A DNA stretch of 64,000 nucleotides from JADGRB01 sp036267635 (lineage in GTDB: Bacteria > Myxococcota_A > Polyangia > Fen-1088), in contig DATAVR010000033.1 of NCBI GenBank assembly GCA_036267635.1, positions 1 to 64,000 of the forward strand, in the 5' to 3' direction. Below the pieces are notes generated by a model, which saw only the letters and a list, made by a program, of their open reading frames with translations, was not told where the DNA came from and ran no database searches. Shown piece by piece: positions 1 through 6,729 of this stretch. Made by a program: the position numbers and the translations under genes. How positions within the stretch are numbered: position 1 is the first letter of the stretch; each line of letters begins with the position of its first letter.

Positions 1-435
1 ATGACCTGGCAGAGCCGCGCGTTGCTCCAGGAGACCGCCTTCTTGCAGAGCGCCGGCCGGCTCTACTGGAGCCAGGAGCTCAGCGGCGACGGGCAAGTTC
101 CCTTCTACTATCAGCCGACCCTGGGCGGGGACAGCCTGCTCCGTGGCTTTCCCGACGATCGCTTCATCGATCACGCGGCCTGGGAGGCGGAGGTCGAGCA
201 GCGCTTCCGCCTGTTCGAGACGCACTTCTTCGGTGTGGCCACCGAGTGGCGCGTCGACCCGTTCGTGGCGGTCGGCCAAGTCTACGATCGGTTCGACGAT
301 CTCTTCTCGCGGGTGCAGGTGGCGGTGGGGGCCGGGTTCCGCGCCTGGGTGAAGCCCAACGTGCTCGGTCGGGTCGACGTCGCTTACGCCGGAGAGGGTC
401 TGAACGCCTACGTCGTCCTGGGGTACCCGTACTGA
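1..435 (+). CDS. C-terminal end of an Omp85/D15-type outer-membrane barrel protein (5' cut by window)
   Basis: The frame is open from the first base, so this is probably the tail of a longer gene and the ATG at 1 may be internal. The 144 visible residues hold an LGGDSLLRGF-like stretch, typical of the D15/surface-antigen barrel, followed by alternating polar/aromatic strands and a C-terminal aromatic residue (Tyr), the usual end of outer-membrane beta-barrels. Such proteins insert or translocate outer-membrane proteins or lipids. The stop TGA overlaps the next gene's ATG by one base (TGATG), so the four genes from here to 3596 look like one operon. The family call rests on a fragment. Confidence 0.6.
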   Translation: MTWQSRALLQETAFLQSAGRLYWSQELSGDGQVPFYYQPTLGGDSLLRGFPDDRFIDHAAWEAEVEQRFRLFETHFFGVATEWRVDPFVAVGQVYDRFDDLFSRVQVAVGAGFRAWVKPNVLGRVDVAYAGEGLNAYVVLGYPY

Positions 436-1454
436 TGCGGTTTCTCCTGCTGGCCGGGTCGGCGCTCGGCGTCGCGCTCTTGCTGGCGCTCGGCTGGGCC
501 TTTCACGGTCCCACGTTGACCGGCGCGCTCGAGATCGGTCTTCTCCCGGTCGTCTGCGCCTCGGCCTACCGCCCTTTCTCACTGGCGCTCTACGCCTGGA
601 GCTGGCGGCTCTTGATTCCTGCTCCCGGCCGTCCGCGCTTCTCGACCTTGTGGCGGCTGCGCTGGATCGGCGAGGCGATCAACGGCTTGCTGCCCGCCGC
701 GCAGATCGGGGGCGACCTGACGCGCGCGCGGCTGCTGGCGGCGCGCGGGACAGGCGGCGCGGACGCCGGCGCCGCGATGGTCGCCGACGTCGCCCTCGGC
801 GCTTTCACCCAGGCGCTGTTCGGGATCTCCGGCCTGGCGGCGCTGGTCGCGCTCGGCGCCGGCGCCCGAGGCCGGCTCGGGGAGATGGTGGCGGTCGGAT
901 CGCTGATCACGCTCGTGGCGGGCGTGGCGCTGCTCGGCCTCCTCCACGCGGGGGCCGGACAATTGCTGGCGCGCCTTCCCATCGCGCGACGTCTGGGCGC
1001 CCGGGGAAAGGCGTTGACCGGCGGCGTCGCCTCGCTCGATGCGGCGATGAAGGCGCTGGCGCATCGGCGGCGCGCGCTGGCCACAGCGGCGCTCTGGCAT
1101 TTCCTCGGGTGGCTCTCGCACGTGGTGGAGACCTGGGGGGTGCTGGCGCTCTGCGGGGCGCGGGTCTCTTTCCGCGCGGCGCTGGCGATCGAGAGCCTGT
1201 CGGCGGCGGCGCGCGCGGCGGCCTTCTTCATCCCCGGCGGGCTCGGCGTCCAAGAAGGGGCGGTGGTCTATCTTTGCCGGCACCTCGGCGTCGCGCCCGA
1301 GCCGGCGCTGGCGCTGGGATTGGTCAAGCGGATGCGGGAGATCGCCGTCGGTCTGCCGGGCCTGGTGGCCTGGGCGATCGCCGAGCGCGCGCCGCTCGGC
1401 CGGCTCCGCACCCGCCTGCTGGCCCGCTGGTCGAGGGGATGCGCCGATGCGTGA
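435..1454 (+). CDS. Lysylphosphatidylglycerol synthase transmembrane-domain family (UPF0104/HpnL-like) membrane protein
   Basis: The ATG at 435 overlaps the preceding stop. The frame is open further upstream, but that part is a shadow of the barrel gene. The 339-residue product is almost entirely hydrophobic helices (about eight) and carries the family's PGGLGVQEG motif near residue 265. Relatives include the flippase-like half of MprF and HpnL-type proteins linked to hopanoids and glycolipids; none is a soluble enzyme. The gene overlaps the following glycosyltransferase gene by 8 bases, so translational coupling is likely. A role in moving a lipid or glycolipid across the inner membrane is inferred from family and context. 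Confidence 0.75.
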   Translation: MRFLLLAGSALGVALLLALGWAFHGPTLTGALEIGLLPVVCASAYRPFSLALYAWSWRLLIPAPGRPRFSTLWRLRWIGEAINGLLPAAQIGGDLTRARLLAARGTGGADAGAAMVADVALGAFTQALFGISGLAALVALGAGARGRLGEMVAVGSLITLVAGVALLGLLHAGAGQLLARLPIARRLGARGKALTGGVASLDAAMKALAHRRRALATAALWHFLGWLSHVVETWGVLALCGARVSFRAALAIESLSAAARAAAFFIPGGLGVQEGAVVYLCRHLGVAPEPALALGLVKRMREIAVGLPGLVAWAIAERAPLGRLRTRLLARWSRGCADA

Positions 1455-2739
1455 AACCCCGAGCTCGCGAAGCACGGCGCCGCTGCGGGTCAGCGTGCTC
1501 GTCGATCTCCTGCATCGGCCCGACGCCGGCGGACACGTCAAGGCCTGGGAGAAGCTGGCCGCGGCGGCGGTCGGCAGCGCCGAGATCGATCTGACCGTCC
1601 ACTTTGCGGGGCGCCTGCCTGGCCTGCGCGCGCTCGCCGACAACGTCCGCTTCCGGTTTCATCGGCCGGCGTTCAGCACGGAGCGGCTGCCCTTTCTCTC
1701 GCAGGTGCCGGACCACACCGATCTCGCACCCCACCACCCGGCGCTCGCCCGCCACCTGGCCGACGCCGACCTGCTCCACACCACCGACGCCTTCTTCGCC
1801 TACGCGCGGACGGCCGAGCGGATCGCCCGGCGCCGGAAGGTGCCGCTCACCAGCTCGGTTCACACGGACACGCCGCGCTACACGCGCCTCTTCACCGCCG
1901 CGACGATCGAGCGGCTGTTCGGGCCGGCGCGTCTCGGACGCTGGCTCGGACGCCTTTTCGACGAGCGCCTCGGCTTGCCCCGGAGATCCGAGGCGCGCAT
2001 GCGGCGGCGGCTCCTCGAACACCAGCGTCTCTGCGCCGCGGCGCTGGTCTCCCGCCCCGAGGAGGTCGAGCCTCTGTCGCGCCTGCTCGCACCCGGACGG
2101 GTCGGGCTCCTCCGGCGGGGGATCGATCGCGCGCTCTTCTCGCCCGCGCATCGCGATCGCGCCTGGCTGGAGGCGACGTTCGGGATTCCGGCCGGGCGGG
2201 TGGTGATCCTCTTCGTCGGTCGGATCGATCGCGGGAAGAACGTGCTCACGCTGGTCGAGGCGGTCGAGGCGCTCACCCGCGCCGGCCGCCCGCTGCATCT
2301 GTTCTGCGCCGGCGAAGGGGCCGAACGTCAGGCCGTCGGCGCGCGGCTCGGGCCGGCGGCGAGCTGCCCCGGGATGCTCTCGCCCGCCGAGTTGGCGCGC
2401 GTCTACGCCTCGACGGACGTCGTCGCGCACCCGTCCGAGATCGAGGAGTCCTCCAACGTGGCGCGCGAAGCGCTGGCCAGCGGCCGGGCCTTCGTCACCA
2501 CCGAGACGGTGGCGCGTGGCCTGGTGACCGACGGTGAGGACGGGATCGTCGTGCGGGAGGGCTCGCCGGCGGCCTGGTCCGCGGCGCTGGCCCGCCTCGA
2601 AGAGAGCGCGGCCCTCCGCGACCGGCTGGGCGCGGCCGCCCGGCGCCGCGCCGAGACGACCTTGCCCAGCTGGCGCGACGTGCTCGAACAGGATCTCGTC
2701 TCGGTGTGGCGGCGGGTCCACGCGGAGGCGCAGCGGTGA
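1447..2739 (+). CDS. Family 4-type glycosyltransferase (GT-B fold)
   Basis: This 430-residue protein has the two-lobed GT-B layout. The N-lobe begins with a RVSVLVDLLHRP strand and a Gly-rich GGHVKAW turn. The C-lobe starts at about residue 240 (ILFVGRIDRGKN) and has the GT4 nucleotide-sugar motif HPSEIEESSNVAREAL with the E-x7-E pair near residues 335-345. It should transfer a sugar from an activated donor to an envelope acceptor at the inner face of the membrane; donor and acceptor cannot be read from sequence. It sits between a flippase-like protein and a PIG-L deacetylase, which suggests synthesis and deacetylation of an amino-sugar glycolipid or glycan. Confidence 0.8.
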   Translation: MRETPSSRSTAPLRVSVLVDLLHRPDAGGHVKAWEKLAAAAVGSAEIDLTVHFAGRLPGLRALADNVRFRFHRPAFSTERLPFLSQVPDHTDLAPHHPALARHLADADLLHTTDAFFAYARTAERIARRRKVPLTSSVHTDTPRYTRLFTAATIERLFGPARLGRWLGRLFDERLGLPRRSEARMRRRLLEHQRLCAAALVSRPEEVEPLSRLLAPGRVGLLRRGIDRALFSPAHRDRAWLEATFGIPAGRVVILFVGRIDRGKNVLTLVEAVEALTRAGRPLHLFCAGEGAERQAVGARLGPAASCPGMLSPAELARVYASTDVVAHPSEIEESSNVAREALASGRAFVTTETVARGLVTDGEDGIVVREGSPAAWSAALARLEESAALRDRLGAAARRRAETTLPSWRDVLEQDLVSVWRRVHAEAQR

Positions 2740-3596
2740 ACGCCGGGCGCCGCATCGTCCTCTTGGTCCCGCATCCCGACGACGAGGTGGTCGGGTGCGC
2801 CGTGGCGATCCGCCGCGCGCGCGCGATGGGGGCGCGGATCTTCGCCGTCTACCTGACCACCGGCGTGCCGCCGGCCACGGCCGCCTGGCCCTGGCGTCGC
2901 GCCCGACACCAGGAGCGGGTCAACCGCCGCCGCCGCGAGGCCCTCGCCGCGGCGGTGGATCTGGGGATCGAGCCGCTCGCCTTTGCCGACTGTCCCTCGC
3001 GCGAGCTCAAGGCGCACCTCGGCGAGGTGTACCCGCGGATCGCCGGTCATCTGCGGGCGGTGGCCGCCGACCAAATCTGGACGCCGGCCTACGAAGGCGG
3101 ACACCAGGACCACGACGTCACGAACTTCCTGGCCAGCCTCTTTCGCAACGAGATGTCGGTCCTCGAGTTCTCCGAATACAACGCCGCGCGCGGGGTCCGC
3201 TCCAACCATCTTCCCTGGCAGAGCGGCCAGGAGACCATCCTCTGGCTCACCGACGCGGAAGCTGCCTGGAAGCGAAACCTGATCGCGCGCTACCGCTCGG
3301 AGCGCGGCAACCTGCGGCACATCCGCTTCGTCCGTGAGGTGCTGCGGCCGCTGGCCCTCCACGACTACGGCCGGCCGCCGCACCCGGGCCGACTCTTCTA
3401 CGAGCGGTTCCAGTGGATCCCCTTCCGCCATCCGCGCGTCGACTTCACCCCGCCGGCGAAGGTCGCCGCCGCGATGGCCGCCTTCTCGGCGCAGCTCGAC
3501 GCGCCTGCCGACGCGCCTGCCGACGATCTCGCCGAAGATCTCGTCGACGATCTCGCCGACGCTCGCCGCCGCCGTTCGCCGACGACCGCCACCTGA
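2736..3596 (+). CDS. PIG-L/LmbE-family N-acetyl-sugar deacetylase
   Basis: I place the start at GTG 2736, which overlaps the preceding TGA, because the metal motif PHPDDE then falls at residues 12-17. An ATG 30 bases upstream is possible. The second metal site is HQDHD near residues 123-127. Both are the zinc ligands of LmbE/MshB/PIG-L enzymes, which hydrolyse N-acetylglucosamine-type acetamides. The product is about 286 residues, normal for the family. An unusual acidic, Ala-rich tail (repeats like DAPADAPADDLAEDL) is encoded by imperfect tandem DNA repeats around 3496-3560. As last gene of the operon it probably deacetylates the sugar added by the GT4 enzyme. Confidence 0.82.
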   Translation: MNAGRRIVLLVPHPDDEVVGCAVAIRRARAMGARIFAVYLTTGVPPATAAWPWRRARHQERVNRRRREALAAAVDLGIEPLAFADCPSRELKAHLGEVYPRIAGHLRAVAADQIWTPAYEGGHQDHDVTNFLASLFRNEMSVLEFSEYNAARGVRSNHLPWQSGQETILWLTDAEAAWKRNLIARYRSERGNLRHIRFVREVLRPLALHDYGRPPHPGRLFYERFQWIPFRHPRVDFTPPAKVAAAMAAFSAQLDAPADAPADDLAEDLVDDLADARRRRSPTTAT

Positions 3597-3629
3597 CCCC
3601 GGCTCGCGAGCCGCTGAACGCGGCGACGG

Positions 3630-4268
3630 CTAGCTCTTCTGACCGTAGCCGGCGAACCTCTGGGCCACCGCCTCCATCTCGCGCGCCGAGAGCAAAACCG
3701 GCGCGCCCATCGCGCGCGCCACGAAGTACTGCGCGCAGAGCGCCTCGACCTCCTCGGCCAGAAGGCGCGCGCTCGGGAGGTCGGCGCCGAGCGCGACCAG
3801 CCCATGGTTGGCGAGCAGGCAGGCGCGGCGGCCGGTCAGCGCCGCCAGCGCGTTCTTCGACAGCGCCTCCGTCCCGTAGGTGGCGTAGCGCGCGCAGCGG
3901 AGCTCGCGGCCGCCGGTCTTGGCGATCATGTAGTGGAACGCGGGGATCGGACGTCGCAGGCAGGAGAGGGCGGTCGCCACGGTCGAGTGGGTGTGGACGA
4001 TCGCCCCCACGCCCGGCCGGTGCCGGTAGAGATCGCGGTGCAGGCGCCATTCGCTCGACGGCAATCGCTCGCCGCGCGCACGGCCGTCGAGGGCGACCTC
4101 CACCATGTCGGTCGCGCGCAGCTCGTCGCAGGCGATCCCGGTCGGCGTCACCAGGAATCCGCCCGGGGCCCGGCAGGAGACGTTCCCCGAGGTGCCGGCG
4201 TAGAGGCGACGTTCCGCCAGCCAGCGAACCGTCTCCAGGATCTGGCGGCGACGCTTCGTCAGGCTCAC
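3630..4268 (-). CDS. Class II aldolase, fuculose-phosphate aldolase type (Ald2-like)
   Basis: The 212-residue length and motifs match FucA-type zinc aldolases. The zinc/catalytic set is E73 (SSEW), H92 and H94 (VHTHS) and H155 (ANHG), the same numbering as E. coli FucA, and a HYMIAKTGG block follows at 112-120. Start is GTG 4268, overlapping the TGA of mtnA (4265-4267). Coupling to mtnA makes 5-deoxyribulose-1-phosphate or methylthioribulose-1-phosphate the likely substrate, giving dihydroxyacetone phosphate plus an aldehyde (the 'DHAP shunt' Ald2 role). MtnB dehydratases are in the same superfamily, but the FucA-like blocks favour an aldolase. Substrate is inference. Confidence 0.8.
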   Translation of the reverse strand: MSLTKRRRQILETVRWLAERRLYAGTSGNVSCRAPGGFLVTPTGIACDELRATDMVEVALDGRARGERLPSSEWRLHRDLYRHRPGVGAIVHTHSTVATALSCLRRPIPAFHYMIAKTGGRELRCARYATYGTEALSKNALAALTGRRACLLANHGLVALGADLPSARLLAEEVEALCAQYFVARAMGAPVLLSAREMEAVAQRFAGYGQKS

Positions 4269-5368
4269 GCGCGCGACCTCGCCTGCGCTTGCGACGGGAA
4301 GAGCGCCGCCAGCCCTTCGCGCGTCGCGGCTGCGACGCCCCGCTCGGTGATGATCCCGGTGACCAGCCGCGCGGGCGTGAGGTCGAAGCCGGGGTTCGCG
4401 ACCGGCGTCCCTTCGGGCGCCGACCGCACGGCGGCGATCGCGCCGTCGGCGCTGCGCCCCGAGAGCCCGACGACCTCGCTCGCCGCGCGCTCTTCGATCG
4501 GCACCTCACGCCCGTCGGCGATCGTCCAGTCGATCGACGACGACGGCGCCGCGACGTAGAACGGCACCCCGCAGTCGCGCGCGGCCAGCGCCTTCAGATA
4601 GGTCCCGATCTTGTTGACCACGTCGCCGGTGGCGGTGGTGCGGTCGGTGCCGACCAAGACCAGGTCGACCTGCCCGCGCTGCATCAGGTGACCGCCGGCG
4701 TTGTCGACGATCAACGTGTGGGGGACGCCGTGCTGCCCGAGCTCCCAGGCGGTCAGCGCCGCGCCCTGGTTGCGCGGCCGCGTCTCGTCGACCCAGACGT
4801 GCACCGGCAGCCCCGCGTCGTGCGCGGCGTAGACGCCCGAGAGCGCCGTCCCGCGATCGACCGTCGCCAGCCAGCCCGCGTTGCAGTGGGTGAGCACGTT
4901 GACGGGCGTCCCCGGCGCGCGCGCCTCGGCGAGGCGGCGAATCACGGCCAGCGCGTGGTCGCCGATCGCGCGGTTCACCGCCACGTCTTCATCAGCCAGC
5001 GCGTCGGCGCGGGCGAGGGCGGCGGCGGCGCGCGCGGCCGGCGGCAAAGGCGCCAGCGTGGTGGTCATGGCGTCGAGCGCCCAGCGCAGGTTCACGGCGG
5101 TCGGCCGGGTGGCGACGAGCGCCGCGCAGGCCGCCCGCAACGCCACGTCGCCGGGATTGGCCCGCATCGCCAACCAGACCCCGTACGCCGCCGCCACGCC
5201 GATGAGCGGCGCACCCCGGACCTGCATGCTGGCGATCGCCTGCGCCGCCTCGGCCACCGTCCGCAACGGGCGCACCACGAAGTCATGCGGCAACGCCGTC
5301 TGATCGATGATCTCCACGACGTCGCCGGTCACCCAGATGGTGCGGGTCGGTTGGCCTCGAACGTTCAC
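4265..5368 (-). CDS. mtnA: S-methyl-5-thioribose-1-phosphate isomerase (MtnA family)
   Basis: This enzyme isomerises methylthioribose-1-phosphate (or 5-deoxyribose-1-phosphate) to the ribulose form. I use GTG 5368 as start: it gives 367 residues, close to the family norm, and puts the catalytic Cys (THCNAG) at about 162 and the catalytic Asp (VGTDRT) at about 242, near C160 and D240 of the Bacillus enzyme. The frame is open to 5425. The NKIGTY and PSSSIDW blocks are also present. It is translated first in a two-gene operon with the aldolase. No kinase or phosphorylase for the preceding step is in the window, so it must lie elsewhere. Confidence 0.88.
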   Translation of the reverse strand: MNVRGQPTRTIWVTGDVVEIIDQTALPHDFVVRPLRTVAEAAQAIASMQVRGAPLIGVAAAYGVWLAMRANPGDVALRAACAALVATRPTAVNLRWALDAMTTTLAPLPPAARAAAALARADALADEDVAVNRAIGDHALAVIRRLAEARAPGTPVNVLTHCNAGWLATVDRGTALSGVYAAHDAGLPVHVWVDETRPRNQGAALTAWELGQHGVPHTLIVDNAGGHLMQRGQVDLVLVGTDRTTATGDVVNKIGTYLKALAARDCGVPFYVAAPSSSIDWTIADGREVPIEERAASEVVGLSGRSADGAIAAVRSAPEGTPVANPGFDLTPARLVTGIITERGVAAATREGLAALFPSQAQARSRA

Positions 5369-5463
5369 TTGGTCGCCCCAGCGACGGACGGTACCGCATC
5401 TCGGGCCGGCGGGAGCCGGTCGCAACCTGGCACCTCGCGGGGGGCCCGTGCCAAGCTCTCGGC

Positions 5464-6672
5464 ATGCCCGTCGCGACCGGCTCGGCCGATCTCCCGCTGC
5501 ACGGCGGGCGCGTGCCGCCCTGGCTGGCGTCGCGGATGGCGCGCCTCGGGCGGGTGATCGTCGAGGCGATCGCGCACGAGTACGGCCGCACCGAGGTGCT
5601 GCGCCGCCTCGCCGATCCGTTCTGGTTCCAGTCGTTCGGCGCGGTGATGGGGATGGACTGGCATTCGTCCGGCATCACCACCAGCGTGCTGGCGGCGCTG
5701 AAGCGCGGCCTCGCCCCCGTCGAGCGCGAGCTCGGCCTGCACGTCTGCGGCGGCCGCGGCCGCGCCTCGCGCCGCACGCCCGACGAGTTGACGGCGATCG
5801 GCGAGCGCGTCGGCCTGGACGCGCCGGCGCTGGTGCGGGCCAGCCGCCTGGTCGCCAAGGTCGACAGCGCCGCCGTGCAAGACGGCTTTGCGCTCTACCT
5901 GCACGGCTTCATCGTCGCCGACGACGGCGCCTGGACGGTCGTGCAACAGGGGATGAACGGCGCCCGCCGCCAGGCCCGGAGATATCACTGGATCTGGGAC
6001 CGCGCGGGGGCCGGAGCGTTTGTGGAGGAGCCGCACGCGGCGATCGAGGGGCGGCCGTTGGTTGGGGAGATTGTGAACTTGACCGACCGCCGGGCTGCGG
6101 GCGCGCGCGGCGAGATGCTGGGCTTGGGGCGCGGCGGACCGGACGGGGTGACGACGGGCCTGTCGAGACTACTGATGCCCGCCCACCACGACGTCCGCGC
6201 CGAGGACATCGATCTGAAGCGGCTGGGGAAGACGCTGGCGGCGGTTGCGGATAGGAGGCCGGAGGACTTCGCCGAGCTGATGCTGGTGCCGGGGGTCGGC
6301 GCGCGGACGCTGTTCGCGCTGGCCTTGGTCGCCGAGGTCGTCCACGGCGCGCCGAGCCGCTTCGGAGATCCGGCGCGGTTCTCGTTGGCGCACGGCGGGA
6401 AGGACGGGCACCCATTCCCGGTCCCACTGAAGGTCTATGACGAGACGATCCGGGTGCTCAAGGACGCGATCGGGCGCGCGAAGCTGGGGGAGGGCGAACG
6501 GCTGGCGGCGATCCGGAGGCTCGACGATCAGGCGCGGGTGATCGACGCGCCCGCGGCGACGCCCGACGAGCTCGCGCGCGGGATCGAACGCGAGCGGCGC
6601 GCGAAGGCGACGCTCGGCGGCCGAACCGTCGCGGACGACCGAAACGCCCGGCAGCTCGGGTTGCCATTCTGA
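5464..6672 (+). CDS. DUF763 family protein
   Basis: The 402-residue soluble protein matches the DUF763 family found in archaea and scattered bacteria. It has an N-terminal GSADLPLHGGRVPPWL segment, GADHSS-like MGMDWHSSGITT near residue 62, CGGRG near 97, and a C-terminal helical part with a helix-hairpin-helix-like LVPGVGARTL at about 278. No reaction is established for the family; the hairpin suggests nucleic-acid contact, which is inference. It is transcribed divergently from mtnA, leaving under 100 bases for both promoters. Start ATG 5464 is the first in frame. Confidence 0.78.
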   Translation: MPVATGSADLPLHGGRVPPWLASRMARLGRVIVEAIAHEYGRTEVLRRLADPFWFQSFGAVMGMDWHSSGITTSVLAALKRGLAPVERELGLHVCGGRGRASRRTPDELTAIGERVGLDAPALVRASRLVAKVDSAAVQDGFALYLHGFIVADDGAWTVVQQGMNGARRQARRYHWIWDRAGAGAFVEEPHAAIEGRPLVGEIVNLTDRRAAGARGEMLGLGRGGPDGVTTGLSRLLMPAHHDVRAEDIDLKRLGKTLAAVADRRPEDFAELMLVPGVGARTLFALALVAEVVHGAPSRFGDPARFSLAHGGKDGHPFPVPLKVYDETIRVLKDAIGRAKLGEGERLAAIRRLDDQARVIDAPAATPDELARGIERERRAKATLGGRTVADDRNARQLGLPF

Positions 6673-6729
6673 CAGACGGCAGAGGGACCGGCGCCGAACC
6701 CAAACTGCCGCTGCCAAAAAAGCGGTACC

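Noticed and set aside
1447..3596. Bacillithiol-type pathway (BshA/BshB) from the GT4 plus PIG-L pair
   Set aside because: The GT4 enzyme lacks close resemblance to BshA, there is no BshC, and the flippase-like and barrel neighbours point to envelope glycan work.
3601..3612. GGCTCGCGAGCC palindrome between convergent genes as a terminator
   Set aside because: The stem has no loop and no T-run follows. It may be chance in GC-rich DNA.
3413..5557. 714-codon plus-strand ORF
   Set aside because: It runs opposite two well-supported minus-strand genes (aldolase and mtnA) and consists of Arg/Pro/Ala runs.
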